From Gloeophyllum trabeum ATCC 11539 (Eukaryota > Basidiomycota > Agaricomycetes > Gloeophyllales > Gloeophyllaceae): a stretch of DNA of 64,000 nucleotides. Positions 1-11,447 of this stretch are shown one piece after another. The position numbers were made by a program, and so were the translations under genes. The notes below the pieces were generated by a model, which was given only the letters and a program-made list of their open reading frames with translations, did no database searches and was not told the DNA's origin. The number at the start of each line of letters is the position of its first letter. The first letter of the stretch is position 1. The DNA is taken from the NCBI RefSeq assembly GCF_000344685.1, contig NW_006920413.1:253154-317153 (forward strand), written 5' to 3'.

Positions 1-729
1 CTGCGGGACGTCGGCGCTGACTGGAGAGGCTTCGCGGGCCTCAAAACCCTGCATTTCCGCTGCGATGACAGGCTGCTCCTCTTCCAGATTCTGGCAGGGC
101 TGATGTCTCCTCACCTCGCAGAGATTTCCGTCGACATGGGTGCCACCACCACCTTCCACGACCTGCACGAGATCTGCGCCGCCCTCGTTCGACATAAGTC
201 TACTCTCCGACAACTCTCTCTCTTCTATGTCACCATGGAGACGGACGAGTCGCTGAGCGCGATGGAGTTCATGGAGCCTCTCCTCGAGTTGCGAAAGCTC
301 AGGAGCATCACTTTGGCATCGCACTCCCGTTATGCAGCAACTCTCACCGACGCTGACATTGAGAAGTTGGCCGCCGCCTGGCCCCGGGCATGCCTAATCG
401 ATATACCAGTCATAGGGCCCACTGTTAATTGTTTCGTATCCTTCGCTCGACACTGTCCTGACCTGGATAGTCTGGGCCTGGTGGATATCACAGACGAGGG
501 CTTTAGCGAGCTGGACATCGAAAATATTCCATCCCTGGGGCACCCGCTGCGAGAGCTCGGCCTTGCTTGCGCAGATATTGAAGATCTAGAGAAGCTCGCA
601 CGGGCGATTGACCGCATCTTCCCTTATATCGAATATGGTTATGATCATCTGCCCGAAGAACTGCTCGCATCGCTTCACGCTTTGCAAACGTCCCGGGAGA
701 GTAATGCGGACTCTAGCGCTATGCTATAA
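1..729 (+). CDS. 3' part of an LRR/F-box-like protein gene (truncated by window edge)
   Basis: The reading frame is open from base 1 to a TAA at 727-729, so the start lies outside the window. The visible 242 residues contain repeated leucine-rich segments of the kind found in the C-terminal half of basidiomycete F-box proteins, such as RSITLAS, DSLGLVDI and RELGLACADI. In that family the N-terminal F-box recruits SCF ubiquitin ligase and the LRRs bind the substrate. No F-box is visible here because the N-terminus is missing, so the F-box part is inferred from family resemblance only. No introns are needed in the visible part. Function and substrate are unknown. Confidence 0.6.
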   Translation: MRDVGADWRGFAGLKTLHFRCDDRLLLFQILAGLMSPHLAEISVDMGATTTFHDLHEICAALVRHKSTLRQLSLFYVTMETDESLSAMEFMEPLLELRKLRSITLASHSRYAATLTDADIEKLAAAWPRACLIDIPVIGPTVNCFVSFARHCPDLDSLGLVDITDEGFSELDIENIPSLGHPLRELGLACADIEDLEKLARAIDRIFPYIEYGYDHLPEELLASLHALQTSRESNADSSAML

Positions 730-3700
730 TTTATAACGTCAGTCTTCCATGTCTATTCCACGATCCTAGTCTTCCTTTTTTGCTCCAGCTCCGCTCTATA
801 TGATTATTCATAAGCTCATAACGTATCTTGGTTCAAGGTCTTAATCTTTAGTTTATCACGGAGTGTATCATGAGGCGTGCAGGAGTTTGTGACGAGCCTT
901 GGCGCTATGGCGCTGGCGAGTGGGAGGGACATGTGGTGCTGACCTCTCAGCGGAGCGCGCGACGTTCATCTAATGGCTTTTTTGTGGTTCTTCGAAGTTC
1001 GTATATGCGCATTGTATATATCGCTGCCCCCGAAGGATGGTGCACCAACATGTCAAATAGTAAGTCTGGATGCCGCACTTCCGCTGATATGGTACTGCCG
1101 TTGTGTACTCATGTATCAAAAACACCGTGATTGACTCACTAACAGTTAGATGAAACTCGAGCGGCGAACAGGGGGCGCAGTTGTAGCCACCCTGATCGTG
1201 TCGTTCCCAGATTTCAGACGATAATACTGTATGCAAAAGCACCGCAATAGCAACAAGAACAATATGATGTGGCCTCAGTACGACTCTGCTAAGTACAAGC
1301 CATATGCATAAAACGAGGTAAGCAACGAAAGACTCAGCGACAGTCAGAGATGAATAAAGTGGTCGGTGTGGGTGCGTGGGAGTCGATAGAGCTTGACAGT
1401 GAACTAGCACGAGCGATTAGCTGGAGTCCACGTGTATCCGTTGCCTTTGCGTCTGTCTGAGGCCGAGAACAAGGGAGGTGGCGGGGTCCGTACGACGATG
1501 AAAAACACGGAATGTGGCATAGCCCTTTCGAAGGGCCGGCGTCTCCGTTACCAAATAAACATGCAGGCTCACCCGGTGAACATGAGAGAAGGTGGCTGAG
1601 TCTACAACTATCAGATAAACATGAGAAGAACATACCTACGGGATATGGAAAGACGGAAGCATTCGTACGTACAACAAAGCGGAGCACGTCAGCCGGACAC
1701 AGACTAACGCTCGGACCAGTCTAGAAGGAGTGATGTCAGTAAAGGCGAGATGAGCGGAGTCAGTACACAGAAGAGAAGATATCTAGAGAAGCACGTAGAA
1801 GAGACCGTTGAAACTATGTGACCCAGGACTTAAGGAATACATACAATTGAATCCGTTTGCGGGAGAGGCCGATATGCTGCGGGGAAATAGTGGGTGCGGG
1901 GTGATGATGTTCTCGGAGGTTGTTGCTTGATGGGACCGGATGACGGGGTTGAGATGCGATTGAGTAATAATTGCAGGAGAGACTGTGAAGAATACAGTGA
2001 GTCTAGACAAGTGGAGAGAGCAAGTGGCCTTCCGCAGTTCACATGTCAAAAACTCGCTCGTACTGCGAGCTAGTTGTGAGGGCTTTCGGGGGCACAACAT
2101 GGGATCATGTCGGAACGGTTTGCCCGATCGACCAATAAAGAGACGAGAGGAAGAAGAATTCGGGGATTCGCAACGGCCAGTGCTGAATGGATCATCAACG
2201 TTTGGGACCTTGTCCACGTCAAGTAAGTGTCCATCATGTGACAGGAAACTGATGCCTTCTGCTGTATCTCGGAGACAAATGCTCGAACTCTCAGCACACA
2301 GTGAAGGTAAGGAACCACTCACTGAAGGGGACATCCAACGGAGTGGTCATCCAAATGACTGCATGAGCCCTCGATTAATTGAGGTCTCGACCTTTACAGA
2401 CCATTGACGGGGCGCAAGAGATAGGCTGCGAGACAGAGAACCTTAGAATTTTCATGAAAAAACTGGATGAGTGCCCCAAGGGGCGCATATACCCTGAGAA
2501 CACGCACATTCTGCGACGACCAAGTTAACCGCCGAACTAAACCGCGATCGAACTGGTGCAAGCTTCCACTCACCTCACCGTCGGATAACCTGGTCATTGA
2601 TCCGAGTCTGCATACCCCTCCAAAGTCAGGTCGTATTTCACATACCTACTCCGCACCGTGCAAGCCAAAGACCGCAGACGACATTGCCGCCTGCCATATG
2701 ACCCATTCCCCAAATATCGTGGGCTGAAATTAGAGCGTCACGTTGCAAGGGAGAAGTTTTATGACGTATATGCAGAAACCACGACGAACGCCAACTAGGA
2801 AGTCAGGTTCTGATGCTGAATGAAGGCGACCAACGCCTGACTCGCAATATTCCAAGCTTGAGATCCTGATCCGTACTCCGCTTTATGCGTACCTCAGAGC
2901 CACAGGGAAGTACGAGCGCCACCGAGCAGTTACAGAGACGCAAGTTCCTGCCATTCTGCGAATGGCCAAGCTGCTCATCGTCGCATCACGCTATTCCAGT
3001 ACCAAAGTTATTGACGTAGGGTGGAACTTGATTGACGAACAGGGCCGGAAGATCTCGCTGCGGGCGATTTGTCCACACCCGTGCAACATATTGCGCCTGA
3101 AGATGGGCCCCTGTATCAGATCCTCTATAGGCATTCAGTACACCAGCACAGTTCAGCCTAGTACGAAGCTCCGGGGCCCTTATATGCGTAGACATTGATT
3201 GAGAAACCGTCAGCAGATCATTGGAAGAGTTGCGCATCAAGCCTGGAAGGCGATATGGAAATCATCTCTAGTCCAATTGAGAGCGCGATTTTGAGCTCGT
3301 GTATCGCCTTTCACGGATGACGAGGCACGAACTCCTATGACTGAGACTAGGACCCGGTACGTCGAAGCAAAAGCACATTATGATTATAACCGTCAAACAA
3401 TTTGGAGTCGTCGGTCGACACGTGGCACGTGACCACCACGATGTCACTGTGTGAGTTTCTCACTTAAAATCCGACGTGTCCGAGACTCTGCTCGAGTTCT
3501 ACCATTTGTTAGACGGCCGCATCAGTTCCTACCATCGTGGATACCCAACAACGAGATAAACTGATCCCCCGGTATTGCACGTCTGCAGGCGGGTACGAAG
3601 CAGTTTAAGGTCAGGAGTCAAGATGCAGAGGTGCGTGTCTTCGAGGGACGATAGTGAGTCACGATGCCCAGCTGGAGGCCGTAACTGAATCTGTAGGCCA

Positions 3701-3813
3701 CATATATCCTGAGATGCTGAGCTCGGCATCACGGTAGTCGCAGCCATTCCACGTAACTGCTGGGCCCGGACTTGATGGCAACTGGCGGGTACAGCCATAT
3801 ATTCCACCATGAT
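730..3813. other. Gene-poor stretch with no recognisable gene
   Basis: Only short, non-overlapping ORFs without recognisable domains occur here. Composition differs from the GC-rich host exons elsewhere in the window. The stretch includes one degraded copy of the gag-like leader block (3419-3521, listed separately). Old transposon debris is likely but no boundaries could be fixed. Confidence 0.4.
3419..3521 (+). repeat. Direct repeat copy A of a gag-like leader block (degraded)
   Basis: This block of about 103 bp nearly matches 7975-8076. Both copies start at CACGTGGC and end at GACGGCCGCA. Copy A has lost one base and has an in-frame TAA soon after the ATG at 3439, so it cannot encode the peptide that copy B can. 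The two copies lie about 4.56 kb apart in the same orientation, on either side of the left arm of the giant inverted repeat. Confidence 0.7.
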
Positions 3814-6800
3814 CTCTTTGGGCCTCATTATCGTGATTTCTCCTTGTTATAGCGCCAGCTGCTCCAATATTATTTCGATGCGCGAATAACAATGCAGCGT
3901 CAGTCGACCCTTCGCACCCCACAAAGGCGCCCCGTCAAAAGAACTGAGAAAACGCACCTAGCTAACTCACCCAGAATAAGCACACCTATCACGTTACTCC
4001 CGGCTTAGATGGAGTACATACGGAAACCGCCATCTTGCAACCTGGTAAAGAATCAGAAATCACGAGTTACATGAGACGGGACGAGAGACAAGAAAACATG
4101 AGCTCATTTTCCCAAGCCCTGAGACGACCCGTTGTCGTGAATCGCAGAGCCTATGTTCGTCTGCTCGACTTGGCCGCCGCGGATATGACGTGAGGGCAAT
4201 CATAGCCCAATGCTTGCTTTGTGTCATCGGAAGACTGCTGCTCCTATGAAGAGAAAAGAATAAACATCGAACAAATGACGGAACTCCAGGTGCACCGTGA
4301 AGACAAGCAGCTGTAACCCAGAGCAACGCGAAATCAACCTACAGCCACCCGGAAAGATTGACCTTCCGAGTCCGGGCCTTTGAGGATGTCGCAGGAGATA
4401 GGCAGCATCATCAAGACACCTAACATTCATGAATGAGTGGAGCAGCTAGCAGTAGCTATTAAGGGCACAGACACCCTGAAAGGAGCTGCGTGTACTGGTC
4501 AGCAGATCAAGGTATGCTGTCAAACCGTGGTCGAAATGGAGACAACATGGAGACAACTTCCACCTACCTCCACTACGGATAGCCTGAACAGTCGTCCGAG
4601 GTCCCTTAGACGCCTGAGACGGCTCGACAGAGGCCATTGCATCTGATTCGAAGCCCCAGTGCGCGTGTATTGCCTGTGGGCGATGGTGTCAAGCCCCTGC
4701 AACACACCATACTAGAAGACTGAGTTCCGCGTCGAATCCAAAGACGACGACAGCCCGATCCCCATTAAGTCTGATACTGAGCTCCGCTGCGCATATATTG
4801 CCTATGGCCAATTGATCCAGAACCCCACTGCATATCGTGGAGACGCCTTTTCATGAACCAATGCTGTCGTGTCTGCTTCCGAGCTCCGGTGAGCGTTTAT
4901 TGCCTGTGGTCAATACTCGAAATCCGGCAGATATACCACAAGGGCTGTGCATCGAAGCCTCAGAAGCGCACTGCATTAGAGGCCAGCAAAGATAGAAGTG
5001 TTTCAATAAGATTTGGCCATCCAATGTCGATCATGACTGTCGGGGTAGCAGTCGCTCCCGGGCGAGATTCTTCCGTCTCCCGAGTATCGACTGACCAGGG
5101 TCCGGTTATCCTATGAATACGTCTCTTGTATCAGGGTCATTGTCATCCGACATCCAAGCTCCGATGCGCGTATTATGCCTATGGCTTATAGATCCTGAGG
5201 AGCATGCTGCAGACGAGCTCGTGTCAAGTTGACGTCCCCAGAAGGCCTCTCCTTTGCCAGCGTACTGTATCTGACTCCAGGCTCCGGACGAATGGATGCG
5301 CACGAATCACTATCGCGCTTTGCCCTGAGATCGAGCTACGAACCGGATTGCAGCTGGAGCTATCAACGACGCGTTCAGCGGTAGTGTGCATGACTGGTGT
5401 TCTAAGCGCAATCCAAGTTCCCAATGGAATCGCGGGCAGGAAGCTCTGGTGTCCAAGGAAGTACACGCCAGGGATGGACTGCGTCCTCTGCCCCGAGGAA
5501 TCAGGTCCCGGTGCCTCGCAGGAAGCGTGCATCATGGCCGGGCATCAAACAATGCCATGAGGTACCAGCTCCTAAATCCGCGAGGGGTCACGAATGGGAT
5601 AGGAAAGGTAGGCCGCACCAACCGGATCGAGACAGTAGTATCCAGCATGCGATGGTCCTCCTTGAGCGAACGAACAGGTGATATTCGCAGCGCGCCTATC
5701 ATGTATCACAGTTATACGACAAGGCATCAATCGACGTCGCTTCGTTCGCAAGACCATATAGAGAGAAGTCAGCATCTCCAAAGCTCGGATGTAACGCACC
5801 ACACAGTACGAGCAGAGAACGCGCGTATAGTGAGCACGATTCATATCCACGAGGGCCGGTGAACCTCGGGACGTCCAGTACCCGGTGCTCAGCTCAGTCC
5901 CAGCACGCGGGCTTCCAGAAATTCCTAGTATCCCGGGTTTGTATACACAACTACCTTGAATCCGGCCCGAACGGAAGTTATAAACCACCTTGAGCCCCGG
6001 TACGTCCGAGCAAACCAGTCCAGTCCGTGAACCACCTAGCCCGCGGGATGAAAGAGAACCCAAGAGAACCACAGACACATATACCAATATGTATACGAAA
6101 CACGCGGTCGTAATATCCGAGCGACAATCCGCCTCGAATGGGTAGGTCAGGTCATGGCAAGCGGGAGGGAGGAGGGAAGGAAGACGAACGACGATCCAGA
6201 GGTAGATTTTGGGGTGCCCATGCAGCGCGACAGCTGCGTCGCCAAGAATGAGACGTCCGAGGTACATGCCTGCCTTGCATATCGATCTTCGTACGTCGGC
6301 AAAGCCTGTAAAGTCGAGCCATAGGCGGTCGGGTGAGTGTGCTAGATCGCCTGTGCACGAGATATAATTGTGGAGTGAGCCATCTAGTGTAACGCGTCGG
6401 TTTCTCGCGCCGGCGTGAGGTTCAGTGAGAGGGCTGTTATATCGTTCCGACTTGCCACCGCGCAAGATGTGAGGAAAGGGGGGGTGCGAAGGGGCGCTCG
6501 TCATACCCCATACTCTTGCATCCAGCGGACAGTCCTACTTCCCTACCCATGGCAGAAAACGTCCGTCACGAAAATGGCAGGCAGTGCTGCAAATGAGGGG
6601 GAATGATACAGACCTGGACCGTCATCCGTCATTAGAGCGAACATCATCCCGCCGCGATGACCCGCGCATACCATTTACCTCGTCAGAGTTATGATAGACT
6701 GCGTCCGACGACGCAGAGACGGAGGTTATCTTCGGTATGAGGTATCATCGGCTTCGTTGGATCTCGACGACATATGGCCCAAACGTCATCGGCAGGCGGG

Positions 6801-7735
6801 AGTGAGAAAGAAAGGAGCGCATATATCGACTCTCCGGGAAAAGAGAGGGATCGACGGTACATCCAGGATAGGGGGCCTCCGGGAGAAGAGGCATGGTTGA
6901 ATTCGACGGGGTTGGATGCATTTCGTGTCCAGCGGTATTTGATCCTGTTCTCGAGCCGTGAAAAGAGTACGAATGGGCGACAGACTCAGAGGCTGCCCAA
7001 TGCAAGTCTCCACTTGATCACAGTACGCAATATGGCCACGTAAGAATAGCAGTCGGACGCTATGAGGTCTAAAACTCGAGAGTCAGAATGACGCGTCCAC
7101 GACGAACTGGCATTACGCAGAGGCCAGGAGATCGTCCCGCGCAGCGGAAATTGACGGAAAACGAACCAGCAAACCGCGATCACGACTGGAACGGTTGGTC
7201 AGGCCGGATGTGACGAATATTGAAGATAGGAGTACCACCGGGTGGGGGTAGGTAGTTAATATCATAGCGACACAACCGTCGGAACGTCAGCATAGCTCCA
7301 ACCCAGATGCGTCGACATCGCAGGCCGGTCAGTAGCTAAGGTCACAGCCAGCAGACTACTGCCACCAAGGTGCCCTTGCTGGTGCTCTTGTCGCCCGTGG
7401 TCGAGTGTACGGGAAGCGGGAACAAGAGCACGAGCGGGGCCACGATGATGGAATAACGCACCGACGCTTCATATGCGATATCCCTCGTCCTCGATTGGCT
7501 CACCTCAAGCTTGGGACGGTGGCTGCGCTGCAATGCATTTGATCCCGATTGAGGCGGGTGCAGCTTTGATATTTAGTGTTCCATACATGTACATCGATAT
7601 CGGGCTCGCCGGCGGCAACTTCGTGAAGTTCACCCTGGAAGGCGATGGGATTATCACGTTCATTCGTCCTTGCTCGTCCTGCCAGGAGGGACAGAGCCAT
7701 GCAGATCCAGACCAGGATTGGCCAGGATTGGCCTC
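3814..7735 (+). repeat. Left arm of giant inverted repeat (~3.9 kb)
   Basis: This arm is the reverse complement of 12487-16893. The outer end is the common string CTCTTTGGGCCTCATTATCG (left from 3814). The inner end is near GACCAGGATTGGCC. Sampled blocks match closely by eye (clearly above 90%), with scattered single-base differences. The arm is about 480 bp shorter than its partner, mostly because the partner carries a 424-bp insertion. It contains a dispersed internal motif (four copies between 4657 and 5183). Its longest open frame is 310 codons on the minus strand (5572-6504), with weak hydrophobic segments; no protein family could be assigned. It could be a decayed transposon of unknown class or a segmental inverted duplication. 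Confidence 0.85.
4657..5183 (+). repeat. Four degenerate copies of a GCGC-TATTGCCT-TGG motif inside the arm
   Basis: A motif close to TGCGCGTATTGCCTATGG, often preceded by AGCTCCG, recurs near 4657, 4784, 4887 and 5160. Spacing is irregular, about 127, 103 and 273 bp. The mirror copies appear on the other strand of the right arm near 15085, 15360, 15460 and 15590. The repeats therefore predate the arm duplication. They may be degenerate sub-terminal repeats of a mobile element; the function is unknown. Confidence 0.6.
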
Positions 7736-7739
7736 TGTT

Positions 7740-7974
7740 GTAATATGTATTTGGCTTTATTTGTTTCTTTCTTTTTTCGTAGTTATGTCTCACTTTAGCC
7801 ACTTATTCCACTTTGTACCTTGTGCCTTGGCTATTCGTTCTGACTCATATTTCTCTTGTCTTATATCATAGTGGAGTTATTCTGTGTATATAAACCCTCG
7901 TAGTTTACGTTGTATTATCAGATATCTCCTCTCGCGTCCCGAGGACGTGGGTGAATTCACACCTCGCCACACAC
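7740..7974 (+). mobile_element. LTR-like segment (possible 5' LTR or solo LTR remnant)
   Basis: Directly inside the left arm the sequence becomes AT-rich. It has a TATA-like TGTATATAAA near 7883 and then leads into the block that carries a gag-like start codon. The order promoter-like region, leader, short gag-like ORF is what a 5' LTR end of a retrotransposon looks like. Exact LTR termini, a primer-binding site and a target duplication could not be fixed, so this is a tentative call. Confidence 0.35.
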
Positions 7975-8106
7975 ACGTGGCGCGTGACCGCCACGATGTC
8001 ACTGTGTGACTTTCTCACTTCAAAACCCGACGTGTCCGAGACTCTGCTCGAGTTCTACCATTTGTTAGACGGCCGCACTACCTGTTATATAGAGGAACAT
8101 ATCTAA
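7975..8106 (+). pseudogene. Gag-like leader block, copy B, with 36-codon ORF (7996-8106)
   Basis: Copy B of the 103-bp direct repeat (partner 3419-3521). The ATG at 7996 opens a 36-codon frame that begins MSLCDFLTSKPDVSETLLEF and stops at 8104-8106. The short frame is followed by unrelated minisatellite DNA, so this appears to be the truncated 5' end of a retroelement reading frame. The assignment to gag rests only on position behind an LTR-like region. It could equally be a duplicated host exon. Confidence 0.35.
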
Positions 8107-8227
8107 AAACACGAAAATATTGTCGATTTCCACTGGGCCTCAACCTTGGACCGATGGCACCTGTAGGTCCCTCGGGGCACCAAAGCGCATGGATGGTCGA
8201 GAACGATGAATACCCATCTACAAAGAG

Positions 8228-8895
8228 ATGTGTGATCTGACACAAGTGCTGAAGGTACTAATTGCTCACCTCAAAGCGCCTCGGGCACTGACCTGTATAG
8301 GGAAGATATCTGACCCAGTGTGCCTTGGGCAATTATTGAAACTGTCTAAGACACTTCTGATGATTACCTTCAGCACACCCAGAGTCGGGCCTGGGATGCT
8401 TGCCAGAAGTGACTTTGGTCCCTTGGATCTCATTGATGCAGTGTCTTTGACACTGTGCTGGAGTGCCTTTCATGCTTAGCCTAGGTGTCTTTGACATTGT
8501 GCTGAAGTGCTTTGAACTCTGTATTCTCGTGCCTTAGGCACTTTCCATTAAGTGTCTTTGGCACTGCATTCGTATGCTTTTGGGACTCGCTGAGAATGTC
8601 CTTGACACTCTGTTGAAGTATCTTGGGCACCTGTGACAAGTGTCTTTGGCACTGCCTTCAAGTGTCTTTGATACTCTACCAAAGTGCTTTCGGACGCTTC
8701 CGTCAAGTGCCATGGGCACTCAAAGAGTGTTTCTGGCATTGCATTGGAGTGCCTTTGGCACTTATGTAACAAACTGTCTAACACACTTAGCCGGCTAGTG
8801 CCTTTGGCACTACGCGGAAGTGCCTCGACCACTCGCCGGTAGTGTCTCACATCCACTCCGGTGTCATTAGCACTCACAGAGAGTCTGGGATGGTT
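8228..8895 (+). repeat. Degenerate ~22-bp minisatellite with a hairpin in each unit
   Basis: About 25-30 diverged units run through this stretch. A typical unit is AAGTGTCTTTGGCACTGCAT plus two bases. Each unit holds an inverted repeat AGTGCC-TTT-GGCACT, perfect at for example 8750 and 8803. Units in the middle (8540-8830) are best conserved and the edges are worn. Many units keep the stem while the loop or the spacer changes. No coding frame persists through it. Confidence 0.8.
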
Positions 8896-9780
8896 TACGT
8901 TCAGGCTACGTAAGTAACAAACTTCGTGTCCCGTATCAACAGAGTCAACGCTAACCAACCCAGCCGTCGATCTAGACGAACTCTTCACTCGAGTAGCCTC
9001 GAGGGTCGATATCAGAGACTACCTGTTCCGAGCCAACAGCAGCAGGGTCAAGACAAATCACAATCGCAAGTTCAGAATCGCCAATCCAGTTTCGACACAG
9101 AACACCAGCACAGCAGACCTGTCAAACTACTAGCCTCGATCATTCAACCAAAGAGTCGATCCAGACCTCCGCGCTCCGCACCACGCCTTCTCGCAACACA
9201 AACGCGCGTCCACATGTCCAGCACCTGTCGCAATTGCAAGTGCCCCGTTTCCTAGCGTCACCGACCCCAGGTCAAGAGACAGGCACCGGCGCACTCGTGT
9301 TCGTTAGACTCAGCCTCCCATCGCCAGTTGTTTGTAGTTCGTCTATTCATTTCTATCCATCCATACATGCACCGTCCCCTCGGTAGACTCACAGCACAAC
9401 GAAAAAAGTAGAATAAATACGTCGAAAGCAAGCATACCCGATGGTAAGGAAATGGGAAAACGGGGAAAGAAAAGCAACCCAAGTCTATTCCGTACACCTC
9501 GTACACCCTGCCGGATCCCCTCCAAGTCGGAGCGGATAGATACATAAGAATGTCGACGGGTCGCAGAGGGCCCGCCTGGCGCGGTCGTGCGGACCTCGGC
9601 GCGTCGTAGTGGTGCATGAGCATAAGCATGAAAACATGGCGAGTTCGTCCGTGTGGCGTAGCGTTGCATGTATGCGAGCGTGCGTGTATGCGAGCGTTTA
9701 AATACGGTCAGCGTCGACGGCCAAAGTCGAGCGGCGACCGATAATAATGGCGTCCTCCAGTCCCGTCGACCAGACCAGGT
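8896..9780. other. Intergenic stretch downstream of the loop gene
   Basis: No convincing gene. A 109-codon plus-strand frame at 8926-9255 is Gln/Ser/Arg-rich and has no recognisable domain. The remainder is the presumed 3' flank of the minus-strand gene that ends at 9781. Confidence 0.3.
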
Positions 9781-11447
9781 CTACCTCCCCTCGCCCCAGA
9801 TCAACCTCCCCACCCTTCCCCACCGCCCACCGCGCTCGCCCTCCTCCTCGCCCTCCTCTTCGGGACACCCCAGTCCCTCGACGTTACAAAAGCTGACGAG
9901 GCCCGTCATCTGCTTGCACTGCTCCGCCGCGTGGCGCGCGTCGAACGTCGGCACCGTGCTTTGCTGGCTGAGCTGCGAGAAGTACGGCGAGGACTGCGTG
10001 CGCGTCGGTGTATGCGGGTACGTCGGCGGCGTGGGCGGCGGCGTGAGCGGGCCGCGGGGCGACGTCGACGTCGGCGAGTGGTACACCTCCTTCTCGCGCG
10101 ATCGCGCCGAGGGCGAGACGAGCCCGCCGTCGCTCGGCGGGGTGGGCGGGCTGCCGGGCGAGTGCGCCGGTGTGGGTAAATGCGGTTTCGAGCTCTGCAT
10201 ATAATCGGATCGTCAGCGCCCATCCACCGCGCATATAGTGAGTCAGCCATGCTGACCTGCGACTGCGAGTCCCACTCTGCGCCCCTCAAGACGCCCTCGA
10301 GCCGGCTCCTCAGCACCGCGCCATGCGGCGTCTCCCTCTCCCTGCCCAAGACAGGCGACGTCGGGCTCCTCGTCAATCTTGGGCTCGTCGCCCCCTGGTG
10401 GTGGTCCGCGGAGGAGAATGAATACGCGGAGCTGGCACTCGGCTTCCTGCTATGATTCCTCTCCCTCTCCTTCTCGACGCCGTACGTCCAGTTCCGGACC
10501 ATCCCCGGCCGTCCCTCCTCAGGTGCGCGGAAGAGCGCCCAGTCCTGCTCGCACTCGCAGGCGGGCGTGGGGATGGGCGTGATGCGGAACTTGGACGGGG
10601 ACGGGCTGGCGGGCATGCGCGCGCGCTCGGCCTCCTCGGCTCTGCGCAGCGTGTCGCGGAGCAGGCGCTCGCTGCGGCTCTCGCTGCGCCCCCTCAGGCG
10701 CGGGTTCTTCGCGTCCCTGCGCCCGCGCTCGCAGTGCGACTCGGGCGTGCGCGGGACCTGGATGGACATGGCGAGCGTCGCTTTTGCTTTCGTGAGCGGC
10801 GGGGGCGTGGACGTTCTTGGCTGTTGGGCGGTGAGGAAGAGCGACGACGGTAAGCGCCTGGACGGCGTGCGCGGCGAGGACTGGGTCGACGTCAGCGGCG
10901 AGCGCGGCGTGGGCGTTGCGGGCGTTGCGGGCGAGTGTGTGCGTCGCGGGGTGGGCGTCGACGGGCTGCTCAGGTACGAGTGCGATTTATACGCTTGCGT
11001 GTACGGCCGGGGGTGTGGGGAGAGAAGCGGCGAAGCGACAGTGACTGGCGGTGGTTTAATACACGCTGCGGGGTGGGCAGGGACCGAAGCCAGCGCAGGG
11101 GGCGTATTTGTATTCGCGGTGCGATCAGCTGTCGAGAACCGGGCGTGGCGAGAGGCGATATCCTGCTTGGGCCGCGGGGGCGATCGCGAACTCGAACTCG
11201 AACTCGAAGGCTCGGAAGACGAGCTATTCCTGGGCCGGGCGAACTGGTTTGTCGACGAGCCAGAGCTGGAACTCGGCCTGCAGCGAGGAGGGGATTGCGC
11301 GGATACACGCCGCGCGCGCCCGCGGGGGCTTTCGATCTGATAGTCAGTACTGCTGCCCGATGAGCCGGGCCCTGAGTGCAGCTGCTGCCCCGTCCTGCTG
11401 CTGATCTGCGTGTCCGTCCGCGAGATAGAGTTTGGGGAACGTGACAT
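9781..11447 (-). CDS. Ser/Pro-rich low-complexity protein, two exons, in the loop of the giant inverted repeat
   Basis: Exon 1 is 11447-10257 (397 codons) and exon 2 is 10194-9781. The 62-bp intron 10256-10195 has a GTCAGC donor, a GCTGAC branch-like site and a TGCAG acceptor, and joins in phase 0 to give 534 residues. The protein is dominated by Ser, Pro, Thr and Arg runs. It contains a charged helical stretch (SERLLRDTLRRAEEAERAR) near residues 270-290 and a more ordered block, CECEQDWALFRAPEEGRPGM, near 310-330. No catalytic domain is visible. It resembles the disordered, phosphorylatable regulatory or cytoskeletal proteins common in basidiomycetes, but I do not recognise it. The GC-rich codon use is host-like, unlike the flanking arms. 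An alternative upstream ATG in frame lies at 11519. Confidence 0.7.

Noticed and set aside
8228..8895. CRISPR-like repeat array
   Set aside because: Repeats are degenerate, contiguous and without unique spacers; the host is eukaryotic. A minisatellite explains it.
9668..11363. Plus-strand frames of 130-257 codons over the loop gene
   Set aside because: Gly/Arg-rich complements of a Ser/Pro-rich gene. Only the minus strand gives two exons that join in phase with good splice sites.
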